Under the pieces are notes generated by a model. That model was not told where the DNA came from. It saw only the letters and a program-made list of their open reading frames with translations, and made no database searches. From Thermothelomyces thermophilus ATCC 42464 (Eukaryota > Ascomycota > Sordariomycetes > Sordariales > Chaetomiaceae): a stretch of DNA of 64,000 nucleotides. The position numbers and the translations under genes are program-made. Location: assembly GCF_000226095.1 (NCBI RefSeq), contig NC_016478.1:3710001-3774000 (forward strand), given 5' to 3'. Every line of letters begins with the position of its first letter. Within the stretch, counting starts at the first letter, position 1. Shown in pieces: positions 12,707 to 24,721 of this stretch.

Positions 12707-15545
12707 ACGGAGCACTATAACTAAACGGATCTACTATAAGAGGCAGACAGTGGTAGGCAGACTATTACAGACTCTAGAAGAAGCGGTATAACGATACCAA
12801 CGTTATAACAGGAGGAACAAGCTAAACCGCCGATAGCTATTCCCTCTATTGACGAATACGGAGCACTATAACTAAAGTAGTAGGTTAAGACAGGAGAAAT
12901 TGCTAGCATCGCTATAGATAGAACCAAGTTCGTATATTATTAGAAAACCAAGAAACGAAACAAGACTAGGGAAGTATCGAAGGAATATAAGGAATACCTA
13001 GCATTCGAACCGAAACATCTAGAAGGATTATTAGAATATAGCCTATAAGATTACGAGATCAAGCTTAAGGAAGGAGTATGACTAAAGTTCTTTAAGATTT
13101 ACTATACGAGCTAGATATAGAACGAAGAACTTAAGCGATATTTAGAGGAGAACCTTTGAAGAGGATATATCTACCTGTTGATATCGCTAGTAGGCTACCT
13201 AATCCTATTTATACCTAAGAAGGATAGAAAGCTATAATTATATATTGACTATTAGTAACTTAACGAATAGATTATAAAAAACCGATACCTATTACCGCTA
13301 ATCTTATAGCTCCGAGATTAGTTAGTAGGAGCCTAATATTTTATATATCTTGACTTGCTATCGGCCTATAACTATATATAGATTAAAGAAGACGATAAGT
13401 GGAAAACGGCCTTTAGGATACCCTATAGCTACTATAAGTATCTCGTTATACCATTCGGACTTACGAACGCGCTAGCAACGTTCTAAGCCCTAATTGATCA
13501 AGCTATCTAACTCTTTCTTAACGAATTTATAGTATATTATCTTGACAATATACTTATCTTCTCTAAGACGATAGACAAACACTAGAAGCATATAAAAGCA
13601 GTACTAGACGTATTATACGTATATAAGCTATTAATTAACAAGGAAAAGAGTAAATTCTATATTAGGAAAACGGTATTTTTAAGATACGAAATATCCCTAG
13701 GATAAATCTAGATAGAACCTTTAAAGGTTAAAGCTATTAAGGATTAGCTACAACCGACGTTAGTCATAGAAATATAAAGTTTTATCAGGTTTACAAACTT
13801 CTACTAGATGTTTATTAGGAACTTTAGAGCGATCGTACGACCTTTATACGAACTTACTAAGTAGAACGCTGAATTCTAATAGGAAAAGCAATACAAGTAA
13901 GCATTTATATAGATCCGCGATACCATTACTAAAGATCTAATACTAGTATTACTAGACCCTAGGAAGCTATTTAAGGTAGAGATAGACGCTTTGGACTATA
14001 CTATCAAAGGATAGTTAGGATAGCGAGACAAATAAGGGAAGCTATATCCTATAGCCTTTTTTTTAAAGAAGCTCGATAGACTATGTCTTAATTATCCGAT
14101 CTATAACAAAGAACTACTTACGATTATTAAAGCTTTTAAGAAATAATAACTATACCTTAGTAGTATAATTAAACTAGTATAAGTATATATAGATTATAAG
14201 AATTTATAGTACTTTATAACGACAAAAGAGCTTAATAGACGATAAATACAATGGGTAGAATTCCTTATAGAATTTAATTTTGAGATCTGCTATAAGAAGG
14301 GTAAAGAGAATATATAAGCAGATACCTTAAGTCGACAAACAGATTATACAAAAGGACGAACGGAAATAACGCTACCGTTATTCAAGGAACGAATAGACGG
14401 AACGCTATATTACGAAACGTAGACACTTATAGAAGACGATTTACTCGACTTGTTCCTAGAATGTTACATAATCTTTCGAGAAGAAAGGATTAACGAGACG
14501 TAGTATTAAGCAGTACCCGGACTAGTAGTACCTAACGGAGTAAAAGAAAGAGATAGGAAACTCTAGTACCGAGGTAAAGTATATATCTATAACGGGGATC
14601 AATAGCTACGAATGATTCGAGAACTCTATAAATCGAAACTCGGAGGATATAAAGGAGTTACGAAGACTATCGTATAAGTCAAAAAACATTATAACTTTCT
14701 ATAGTTAATAGTATAAGTTAAGGAAGTTATATAGAACTATAATATCTATAATTAAAGTAAAACGGTATAATATAAGCTATATAAGCTACTTTAGCTACTA
14801 CTAATAGCTAATAAACTATAGAGTTTAGTTACGATAGACTTTATTATGAAACTGCTAGAATCTAAGGATATAGCTATAGGGGTAATATATAATAGTATTC
14901 TTACTATAGTAGACTACCTAACTAAATGGGTATACTTCTTTCCCTATAAGGAGTCCTAGATAGCGGAACAATTAGCAGATATAATCTATTAGCAAGTCGT
15001 ATTAGTATACGCTTAGCTACAAGAATAGATTACCGATAGAGACACTAAGTTCGTATTAAAGTTCTAGTAAGCGTTAATACAACAATTAGGCGTTAATAGC
15101 AAGCTATTAACAGTATATTACCTATAGACTAACAGATAAACGGAGCAACTAAACCAAGTTATCAAGCAATACCTCCGTTCTTACGTTAACTACTAGTAAG
15201 ACGACTAGGTTATACTATTACTAATAGTATAACTCGCTTATAATATAATACTAATAGAAACGACTAAAGTTATACCATTCTTTATAAATTATAGATATAA
15301 AGCAGACCTTAGGCAAGGACTAGAGGTTATAGTACTAAAAGTAGTAGTCAAAGTAGAATAGATATATATACTATATAAGAAGCTTAAAAAGGAACTCAGG
15401 TTTATTAGAACCAGGATAAAGAACTACTATAATAAATATAAGCTTAAGGGACCTTACCTAAAGAGAGGAAATAAGGTCTATCTAATTATATAGAACCTAT
15501 AAATCAAATAACTAAGTACAAAGCTAGACTTTAAGAAGGTCAGAA
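12707..15545 (+). pseudogene. E1 pol, part 2 (RT, RNase H, integrase)
   Basis: This continues E1 pol after E2. RT, RNase H and integrase (zinc-binding region, core and start of the GPY/F domain) align with E8 along the full length, with RIP stops in nearly every segment. The part begins inside a 151-bp tandem duplication, which also shifts the frame. It stops at 15545, where E3 inserted, and resumes at 23233. Confidence 0.85.
12726..12876 (+). repeat. Second unit of a 151-bp tandem duplication in E1 pol
   Basis: The unit from cggatctacta to actaaa is present twice in E1. The first unit is 5000-5131 plus 12707-12725, split by E2; the second is here. Other copies have one unit. The two units differ by transitions, so the duplication predates at least part of the RIP. 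As 151 is not a multiple of 3, it breaks pol. Confidence 0.85.
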
Positions 15546-15980
15546 TATAACGAACCTAACTTAGACTTCTTCTAAAAGGGTTTAGACGAAGGTAAGTAAA
15601 GCGAGACAAGCGTATAGGTCGTCTAAGGGATTTAGTAAAGCTAAAAGGTTTATAATAACATTAGAGTTATCTCTTATAATAGTTAACGATGCTTGGTATA
15701 AGTACTATAATTATAGGTTACTATCACTAGTAAACTCCTAGAGTCTACTAGAACGAGTGACTAACTATCTAATATACTTGTCTAGTTCCTTTATTTCTAA
15801 GTGTTCCCCCTTAGGTTCTGATCGTGTGATCGCTGCTACGATCCTTCGATCATTGTTCGGGTGCTTGCCTTGATCGAAGTGCGATCATTGTGATCACTTC
15901 CTAATTGGTCCTTAAATCTTGTAGTTCCTGATTGGTTCTGTGTGCCCTGTCGGGTTGCCTTATACGGCTAAATTGTAATA
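15546..15980 (-). repeat. E3 3' LTR
   Basis: This 435-bp LTR is in reverse orientation. U3 is unrelated to the E2/E8 and E7 types and contains a symmetric array of TGATCG/CGATCA hexamers (15819-15852), with further copies at 15871-15896. The R-U5 half is the shared type. Confidence 0.92.
15819..15852. promoter_or_regulatory. E3 U3 four-part palindromic operator-like site
   Basis: The 34 bp read TGATCG-N2-TGATCG-N6-CGATCC-N2-CGATCA: two direct hexamers followed by their inverted pair, symmetric about the centre. Nearby single sites occur at 15871, 15882 and 15891. This pattern is typical of a site for a dimeric or tetrameric DNA-binding protein. No protein is identified; the antisense product of the same element is a candidate. 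Confidence 0.55.
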
Positions 15981-16115
15981 CGATGCCCCTCCCCTAGGTC
16001 TTTTGTCCTCGAAAGACTTAGGTCCGTTTTAAATGACGCTAATACCCCCCTCCTTGCTTATATATAGTTATATTTCTCAGTCTCCCTCTTCTCTTTCTTT
16101 CATAATGTCGTTAAA

Positions 16116-16736
16116 ATGACTAATTATATAAGAAAGAAGTCGAAGTCTAAGCCTATTACGTCGACTCTTCGTACTAACTATCTCCTAGCTATGATTCTTT
16201 CCTCGGATAATCTTTTAATGATACGTCCTTATATACTATATAAGTCTAAAGGCCTTAGTTTGTACAAGGTTTCAAAAAGCGATTCTTCTCGATACATAGA
16301 GTATGTTTATAACAAACGTTCGAATTGTAACGTTCTTAGCGTTTCTCCTGCTTAGCTTTGATCTATTACGGCTTAGCATCAAAAACTTGAGGATAAGCTT
16401 ATAGCTACTGAGGAGCGGGTCCTTTGTCTCCGGAAACAGAAGCAAATATAGTTTAAGAAGATGATAAGGGCTATTACTCGGGGTATCGATAGTATAGAGG
16501 AGTTGGAGTAAGTGGAACGTAAGGAGGCTAAAGCGGCGGCGGTAGCGGAGGCTTCTAAGGTTACTATACCCTCTTTGACCCCGTCTTGCTTGTCTACCGA
16601 TTTCGGATAGCTTTAGGATTTCGTATATTCTAAAGTTTCTTTGGATCTGTCCTTGCTAGCCGATTTCGGGTTAGTTTCGGGTCCGTCGCTTCCGGTTAGT
16701 TAGGATTCCTCTAATAGAACTGCTAAAGTTTCTTAG
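16116..16736 (+). pseudogene. E3 antisense gene: Zn(2)Cys(6)-like plus coiled coil, apparently intronless
   Basis: The frame starts at ATG 16116. The six ligand positions read Y,Y,Y,Y,Y,C with spacing X2-X7-X9-X2-X7, a slightly longer version of the pattern in the other copies. Unlike those, the frame continues straight into the coiled-coil part (stops TAG and TGA around 16353-16380 aside) with no evident intron. The coiled-coil motif near codon 110 aligns with the RQQKEFL...MVARGL segment of E8. The frame ends at the TAG shared by all copies, 16734-16736, on the far side of the end of pol. The Cys readings are inferred from Tyr codons. Confidence 0.6.
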
Positions 16737-16740
16737 GGTA

Positions 16741-19700
16741 ATTTAGGTTCTTGACAGGTTCCTATAAGTTATCTTTTAGTCCGAAATTAGGCTATTTAAC
16801 TAGGTACTATAGTTCTCCGTTAATAATATATAAATCTAGAATTTCTTTAACGTCCTATTCTTTCTCTTCGTCCTCTACTTCGATATATATAGTAACCTTG
16901 GCGTTCTTTGGTACTAGTTCGAGAAGTAAAATATAAAAACCATCTATCCGTAGTCGTATAGATAATGGTAACGATAGTTAGTAGTTAGATGTTAAAATTC
17001 GTTCTTTAATAATAAAGGGTCCGACCTTCTTAAAGTCTAGCTTCGTGCTTAGTCGCTTAGTTTATAGGTTTTATATAATTAGGTAGACTTTGTCTCCCCT
17101 CTTTAGGCGAGGTCTCTCGAGCCTATATTAATTATAGTAGTTTTTTATTCTAGTTCTAACAAACTCGAGTTTCTTTTTAAGCTTCTTATATAGTACGTAC
17201 ATTTGTTCTACTTTAACTACTACTCTCGGTACTATAACCTCTAATCCTTACCTAAGGTCTGCTTTATATCTATAGTTTGTAAAGAACGGTATAACTTTAG
17301 TTGTTTCTATTGGTATTGTATTATAAGCAAGTTATACTATTAATAATAGCATGACCTAGTCGTCTTATTAGTAGTTAATATAAGAACAGAGATATTGCTC
17401 GACAACTTAGTTTAGTCGCTCCGTTTGTCTGTCAATCTGTAGGTAATATGCCGTTAATAGCTTGCTATTAACGCCTAATTATTATATTAACGCTTACTAG
17501 AACTTCGATATGAACTTAGTATCTCTATCGGTAATCTATTCTTACGGCTAAGCATATACTAATATAACTTGCCGATAGATTACATCTACTAGCTATTTAG
17601 CTATCTAGGATTCCTTATAGGGAAAGAAGTATACCTATTTAGTTAGGTAATCTACTATAGTAAGAATACTATTACAGATTACTCTTATAGCCGTATCCTT
17701 TGATTCTAGTAGCTTTATAATAAAGTCTATTATAACCAAGCTCTATAGTTTGTTAGCTATTAGTAATAGCTAAAGTAGCCTATACGGCTCATATTATACC
17801 ATTTTGCTTCGATTACAAATGTTATAGTTCTATATAACTTCCTTAACTTGTGCTATTAACTATAGAAAGTTATAATGTTTCCTAACTTGTATAATAGTCT
17901 TTATAACTCTTTTATATCCTCCGAGTTTTAACTTATAGAGTTCTTAAATCATCTATAACTATTAATCCTAGTTATAGATATATACTTTGCCTTAATACTA
18001 GAGTTTCCTATCTTTTTCTTCTACTCCGTTAGGTACTAGTAGTCTAGGTGCTACTTAATACTATACCTCGTTAATCCTTTCTTCTCGAAAGATTATATAG
18101 CATTCTAGGAACAAGTCAAGTAGATTATCTTCTATAGGTATCTACATTTCGTGATGTAGCGTTCTATCTATTCGTTCCTTAAATAATGGTGGTATTATTT
18201 CTGTTTGTCCTTCCGTATAATCCGTTCGTCGGCTTAAGATATCCGCTTGTACGTTCTCTTTGCCCTTCTTATAGTAGATCTTAAAGTTAAATTCTATGAG
18301 GAATTCTGCCTATTATATTTATCGTCTATTAAGCTCCTTCGTCGTCGTAAAGTATCGCAAATTCTTATAATCTATATATACTTATACCGGTTTAATCGTA
18401 CTACTAAGGTATAGTTACCATTCCTTAAAAGCTTCGACAATCGCAAGTAGTTCCTTGTTATAGATTAGATAATTAAGACATAGTCCGTCGAGCTTCTTTA
18501 AAAAGAAGGCTATAAAATATAGCTTCCCTTGTTTGTCTTATTATTCTAATTATCCTCCAATGGTATAGTCTAAAGCATCTGTTTCTACCTCGAATGGCTT
18601 CTTAGAATCTAGTAATACTAGTACTAGATCTTTAGTAATGGCGTTATAAATCTATATAAATGCTTACTTATACCATTCTTCCTATTAGAATTTAGCGTTC
18701 TTCCTAGTAAGTTTATACAAAGGTCGTATAATTGCTCTAAAGTTTCTAATGAATATTTAGTAGAAGTTTATAAATCTGATAAAGCTTCGTATTTCCGTAA
18801 CTGATGTTAGTTATAGCTACTCCTTGATAGCTTTAACCTTTGCAGGTTCTATCTAGATTTATCCTAAGGATATTTCGTATCCTAGAAATATCGTTTTCCT
18901 AACGTAGAATTCGCTCTTTTCCTTGTTAACTAATAGTTTATATATATATAGCGCGTCTAGTACTACTTTTATATACTTCCGGTATTTATCTATTGTCTTA
19001 GAGAAGATAAGTATATCGTTAAGATAATATACCGTAAATTTGTTAAGAAAGGGTCGGATAGCTTAATTAATTAGGGCTTAGAACGTTACTAGCGCGTTTA
19101 TAAGTCTGAATAGCATGACAAGGTACTCGTAGTAGCTATAGGGTATCCTAAAGGCTATTTTCCACTCGTCGCCTTCTTTGATCCGTATATAGTTATAGGC
19201 CGATAGTAAGTTAAGATATATAAAATATTAGGCTCTTGCTAACTAATCTCGGAGCTATAAGATTAGCGGTAATAGGTATTGGTTTTTCACGGTCTATTCG
19301 TTAAGTTACCAATAGTTAACATATAACTATAGCTTTCTATCTTTCTTAGGTACAAACAGGATTAGGTAGCCTACTAGCGATATCAATAGGCAGATATATC
19401 CTCTTTAAAGGTTCTCCTCTAAATATTACTTAAGTTCTTCATTTTATATCTAGCTTATATAATAAATCTTAAAGAACTTTAGTTATACTCCTTCCTTAAG
19501 CTTGATCTCGTAATCCTATAGGCCGTATTCTAGTAATCCTTCTAGATACTTTGGTTCGAACGCTAGGTGTTCTTCGTATTCCTTCGGTACTTCCCTAGTC
19601 TTGTCTCGTCTCTCGGTTTTCTAATAGTATACGAACTTGGTTCTATCTATAGCAATACTAGCGATTTCTCCTGTCTTAACCTACTACTCTAATTACAGTG

Positions 19701-20415
19701 CTCCGCATTCGTCAATAGAGAGAACAGCTATTAGCGGTTCGGCTTGTTCCTCCTATTGTAACGTTGGTGTCGTTATACCGCTTCTTCTAGAGTCTATAGT
19801 AATCTGCCTACTATTATCTATCTCTTATAGTAAATCTATAGGATATGCCTTCCCTTAAGCATCGTCTACTTGCGATCCTTACGTACTCCCTATCTTGCTA
19901 GTCGAATACGACTCCGTTTAGGGTTATAGGTAGCTACTATTCTTCTAACTAATATCTAGGTTATAATCTTTATACTATAGTAACCCTAATATCATATCTT
20001 TATTGTTACTTATATCTACGATGCTAAATACGACTACTATAGTCTTCCTTACTATAGTAATATTAATTAGTTTGGTCTCCCTATATACCTATTATATCGG
20101 AAATAGCCCTTTGACTATACTATACTTCTACTTTGTTCTCTAAGGTATTTATAGCTAATTTACAAATATTAGCAAAATCAGGTTTATCTCTACTCCACTG
20201 TCTACTAGTACGAGTATTTCGTGCTATTTCCATTATACTATTATCTATAGTCGCTTGTCTCACCGCCATCGTCCAAAGATTGTAGCGATTTCCCATATTT
20301 CTGCTAGGAGGTTTTAATATAGTAGTCTCTTATACTAGTTCCTCCTATACTACGCTATTACTTGCTGCTATATAGGCGTTAATAGTTTCTAGGCCCCTCG
20401 AAGGGCCCTAACCTA
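16741..20415 (-). pseudogene. E3 pol, RIP-degraded
   Basis: This minus-strand polyprotein runs from the slip site (GGGAAAT, complement of 20415-20421) through protease, RT, RNase H, integrase and chromodomain, all recognised by alignment with E8. The C-terminus beyond the chromodomain is unlike E8 and cannot be fixed, so the end given is approximate. Stops are numerous. Confidence 0.82.
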
Positions 20416-22770
20416 TTTCCCAGGTCAGTGTTAACCTCTTCGATTATTTGGCTAATAGCAGCTTTATTAATTATACTCATTTCCGTAAGCCATTAAGTGC
20501 TTACAGCTTCCTATCATTAGGTCTGTTCTGCTTTCCATCGTATATACTATAGCTTTATCTAAAGCTCCCGAATTCGCGACTTCTTTTCGTCTACGTAATA
20601 GAGGCAATCGTTACTCTAGCACGAGTCCTATATGTCTTGTCCCATTCTATAGTGCCTAGGCTAGGCTCGTTTTAGAACTACTGTAATGCCTTCTAGACTC
20701 CGAGCTTCGATTTCCTAGGGTAATTCGGCCGCTCTATTCCTTACATTATAGACCTATTCTATAGGGTATAAGCTTCTGTCCCCGTTTTTCTATTAGGTTA
20801 GCTAGTGATTGTTTTCGAATTTGTCGTAGAAGTGGTATTAGCATTTGTATACTATATACTAGAACTAGGGCACTTGTATATATACCTTATATTAAGGGTA
20901 TAATCGCGTAGTATTGCCTAGGAGGTATTAGAATTTTTTCCTAAATCCTTCCTACTATATATAGACTATAGGTGCCCTAATGCTAAGGTAGGAATATTTC
21001 TTCTAATAGCTTTCCTATATACGTTTGTCTTTTCCACAGTTTACGTACGTAAATTAGTATTCTAGGTTCTATATGTCGTTACTAAGTTGCTAATCGTTAA
21101 GGTACTTGACATAGCTATCGGGCCTATTATATATCATAGGCTATTCTCCTTTAATGGTTTCCGTAATACGTTGGAGTTCCTTTATTTCGTCCCTTATCTT
21201 ATCGCTCTACTAGGTAAGTCGAGTTAGGCGTCTATCCTATTCACGTAGTTCCGTATTAAGTCGGAAAACTTCATTATAGTACTATTCGATTTGTTCCTAG
21301 AGGAATAGAATATTAGGTCTAGGTCTTTCGATTCCTTAGGTATCGGTTATCTATAATCTATCCCGTCTCTATATAATTATAAAACCCTACTACCTTAAGG
21401 CTAGGAGAATCGAAATTAGCGGTATATACTCTCCTGCTATATCCTATTTAGCAAGACCTATCTCTAAGTCTATAGTAACTAGTTCGGAGTACGGTGCTTA
21501 TTCGTCTTTACTATTGCCATCGTATCCGAGACTATCTATATTACTACCCCTATCTTTATAGCTTGTAACTACTACTTCGATAACGTCCTTGGTAGTTTTG
21601 TCGATAACTATAATTTCCTTTCTAGGGACTATCTTTTATTCTTTTTTCGGGTTTCGATATTCTCGCTTATAGTGCCCTTTCTTTCCGCAATTATAATAGG
21701 TAACATTAGACTTATCTTTAGTCGTCTTCTTCTAGTCCTACTTCTATGCTATATCTATATCTATAGCTCTAGGGTATATTCTATACAAGGTACTAATATA
21801 CGCTCGCTTTTTCTTGTCGTTAGCCTTAACTATAGTTCTATTTATTTAGCCTCGTTTCTACTACTCTTATATATAGAGTTAATTATCGATTCTAATGGCC
21901 TATATAGTATATTTATCTAAAGTCTTAGGCTAATTATACCTATATAGCTTATCTTTAACCTTTTCCTTTAAGCTATTATAAAATAATTATATTAATACCT
22001 CGTTATTAAGCTAAGACTTAAGTATATCTTATTTAAACTATATAGCGTAGAAAGCTACTAACTTGGTCTATTAGAGATTAGCAAGTCTTTCTTACGTATA
22101 AATCTTCTTATCTTTGTTACCAAAAACCTTCTAAAGCTCTTCTTCGAAGCGGTTATAGGATTAAAAGACTGCCTATATAAACGCGTCTTAGTTATCTTCG
22201 TCTTCCTTAATAAGGTAGTCATTCTACGTAGGCTTAAACCATCTAAGTGCCTTACCCTCTAGTCTTATAGCTATATAGAGAACTTTGGCTTTGTCATCCG
22301 GAAACTTGTTATTATTAAACTAGAAGTAGGATTAGAGGTTTGTTAGGAATCTAGCAAGATCTTCCTTAGTTCCTCTATATTTACTAGGTAGTTCGATCTT
22401 AATATAGCTCGCTTTAGCAGTCTTAAGCGCCTTAATTTTAGTATAGGCCTCGTTAACTAACTTTTACAAGTGCTTTTCGCTGTTCTCAAGTTCCTTAATT
22501 TAGGCTTAAGTAGCCTTATCTCTCTAATCTAACTCCTAGATCTGCTACTAAAGTTAATTAAGCTAAGTAAGCAGCTATTTAGCTATAACATTAATAGCTA
22601 TATCAATATCAAAGTCAAAGTCACCTAATTTAGGCTTAAGTAGCCTTATCTCTCTAATCTAACTCCTAGATCTGCTACTAAAGTTAATTAAGCTAAGTAA
22701 GCAGCTATTTAGCTATAACATTAATAGCTATATCAATATCAAAGTCAAAGTCACCTCTATTCTAAACTAT
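20379..22770 (-). pseudogene. E3 gag with internal 130-bp duplication
   Basis: The frame runs from ATA (formerly ATG) at 22770 to TAA at 20379-20381. It is 2392 nt, which is the family length of 2262 plus 130. The slippery heptamer keeps GGGAAA, one of only two copies here to do so. The capsid region, knuckle region and long extension are all present but full of stops. Confidence 0.82.
22497..22756 (-). repeat. Identical 130-bp tandem duplication in E3 gag
   Basis: Two adjacent 130-bp units (22497-22626 and 22627-22756) read the same base for base as far as I can compare them. All surrounding repeats differ by many transitions, so this duplication is younger than the RIP in this copy, or is an assembly artefact. 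It lies in the N-terminal part of gag. Confidence 0.9.
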
Positions 22771-22797
22771 GATAAAACAAAGGGAATAATAGCAATA

Positions 22798-23232
22798 TAT
22801 AATAAACCTAACTTAGACTTCTTCTAAAAGGGTTTAGACAAAGGTAAGTGAAGTAAGACAAGCGTACAGGTTATCTAAGGGATTTGGTAAAGCTAAAGGG
22901 TTTATAACAATATTAGAGTTATCTCTTATAGTAGTTAACGATGCTTGGTATAAGTACTATAATTATAGGTTACTATTATTAATAAACTCCTAGAGTCTAC
23001 TAGAACGAGTGACTAACTATCTAATATACTTGTCTGGTTCCCTTATTCCTAAGTGTTCCCCCTTAGGTTCTAATCGTGTGATCGCTGCTACGATCTTTCG
23101 ATCATTGTTTAGGTGCTTGCCTTGATCGAAGTACGATCACTATGATTACTTCCTGATTAGTCCTTAGATCTTACGGTTCCTAATTGGTTCTGTGTGCCTT
23201 GTTAGGTTGCCTTATATAGCCAAATCGTAATA
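22798..23232 (-). repeat. E3 5' LTR
   Basis: This 435-bp LTR is the partner of 15546-15980. It carries the same hexamer array with extra C-to-T changes. The candidate self-priming site is the complement of 22785-22795 and matches its LTR at 10 of 11 bases. Confidence 0.92.
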
Positions 23233-23600
23233 TAGACCCTTTATTATTAAAGAACGAATTTCGATATCTAACTACTAACTATCGTTACTATTATCTATAC
23301 GACTATAGATAGATGTTTTTTATATTTCATTTCCTAAACTAGCATTAAAGAACACTAAGGTCACTATATATATCAAAGTAAAGAATAAAGAGGAAGAATA
23401 GGATATCGAAGAAATTCTAGATTTACGTATCATTAATAGGGAACTATAGTATCTAGTTAAATAGCTCGATTTTAGACTAGAGGACAACTTATAGGAACTA
23501 GTCAAGAATTTAAACTACCCTAAGAAACTAGAACAATTCTACCGCTAGAACCTAGATTAACCGTAGGCACTAGCTCGGACAAAACGGTCAAGTCGGCCTC
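23233..23600 (+). pseudogene. E1 pol, part 3 (GPY/F end and chromodomain)
   Basis: This resumes E1 pol after E3. It contains the end of the GPY/F domain and a chromodomain (about 23393-23530) with recognisable aromatic positions. The tail after the chromodomain differs from E8, as expected because the overlapping antisense gene is of a different type. The exact end is uncertain. Confidence 0.78.
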
Positions 23601-24162
23601 TGACAAATCTAGGCCTAAAGAGGACTAATTAAACAGGACGTCAGCACCCTAGGACTATACATTACTAATAATACGTGCCTCGGAATCCTATACCCTCCGT
23701 TCTTCTGCCTCTATTTTCTCTAGAGACTATATACCTTAACAAAATAGCTTAGAACCCTGCTCTTTTAAGAAACGTTTCTAGCGACGAAGACGAGCTAATC
23801 GACCGATAGCTATCTAAAGTTAAGTCTAAAGAACGAAAAGAGCCTCTTTAGCATTAGCCTCTTCTTATTCTACACGTTTCTATTTAGATATAATCTTTAT
23901 TACTATAAAAGATTAGCTACGAACATTAAGGCGACAAATAAGGCCACGAATAAGCAGATGCTATATTAGAACTATTGTAAGAACGACCCTAATATATATA
24001 CTTGCTATAGTAAGAAGAGCCTAACGCTATATAATAAGCCAAGTTCTACTTAAAACACTATAAATATAGTATAACGTCTATACTAGAAGAATTAATAAAG
24101 GAAGTAAGCGTGGCACGCTATTAGGATTTCGAAGATTAACGCTTAGAGATACGATCTACTAT
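23520..24162 (-). pseudogene. E1 antisense gene: Zn(2)Cys(6)-like plus coiled coil, two exons
   Basis: Exon 1 runs from ATA (probably an ATG) at 24162 to 23952. Its six ligand positions are Y,C,Y,Y,Y,Y with the exact X2-X6-X8-X2-X6 spacing. The intron (23903-23951) has an agctaatc branch-like site and acceptor tatag; the donor has lost its GT. Exon 2, in phase 1 as in the other copies, gives a charged coiled coil with many Gln-position stops and ends at the shared TAG (23520-23522), overlapping the end of pol. Start and splice sites are inferred by comparison with E4 and E7. Confidence 0.58.
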
Positions 24163-24288
24163 CTTATTAGTCACTAGCAGTATAGAAAAAGGGAAAAATT
24201 ATAAGGTATACGTAGAAAAGGACATTAACGCTATTTGAAACGGCCTAAAATAGGCTTTCAGGTCAAAAGCCTTAAAGGAAGGGCATTG

Positions 24289-24716
24289 TATCATGAAAAT
24301 ATATATATAGGACGCCGCCTAAGCTGCCTCTCTAATAGGCCAATAGGATAGCAGGAATGATAGGCCAATTAGGATAGGATCACACTTAGCAAGAAATGAT
24401 CCTAACAGAGGATCACTAGCTTACGACGTAAGCTAGGTAAGCTAGTACAGAGGATTACTATGACTATTAGTGATCCTAGGATTATATATATATATAGATA
24501 GTTACTCGTTATAGTAGACTCTAGGAGTTCACTAGTAATAGCAACCTACAATTATAGTACTTATACTAAGCATTGCTGACTACTGTAAGAGACAAGTCTA
24601 GTGTTATTATGAACCCTTTAGCTTTACCGAATCCCTTAGACGACCTGTACGCTTGTCTTGCTTAATCTACCTTTGTCTGAACCCTTTTAGAAGAAGTCTG
24701 AGTTAGGTTCGTTATA
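24289..24716 (+). repeat. E1 3' LTR
   Basis: This 428-bp LTR is the partner of 1743-2170. It preserves more GGATCAC/GTGATCC half-sites than the 5' copy, but their spacing is irregular, unlike E7. The duplication taggt follows at 24717. Confidence 0.93.
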
Positions 24717-24721
24717 TAGGT

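Larger units (their letters stand above)
15546..23232 (-). mobile_element. E3: Ty3/gypsy chromovirus, complete, nested in E1
   Basis: This 7687-bp copy has 435-bp LTRs at 15546-15980 and 22798-23232. The host sequence on both sides joins cleanly in the integrase GPY/F region of E1. The target duplication is imperfect: cagaa on the left and tagac on the right; one difference is C to T, the other is not RIP-type. Its U3 and antisense gene are distinct from all other copies. A 130-bp tandem duplication enlarges gag. Confidence 0.92.
1743..24716 (+). mobile_element. E1: Ty3/gypsy chromovirus, full length but split by E2 and E3
   Basis: Paired 428-bp LTRs (1743-2170 and 24289-24716) are flanked by the 5-bp duplication taggt (1738-1742 and 24717-24721), so both ends are original. 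Removing E2 (5132-12701), E3 (15546-23232) and their target duplications leaves about 7.7 kb, which includes an extra 151-bp tandem duplication. The order is LTR, gag, pol with chromodomain, antisense gene, LTR. RIP damage is heavy: the gag start reads ATA and Gln/Trp codons are stops throughout. E1 inserted into G0. Confidence 0.93.
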
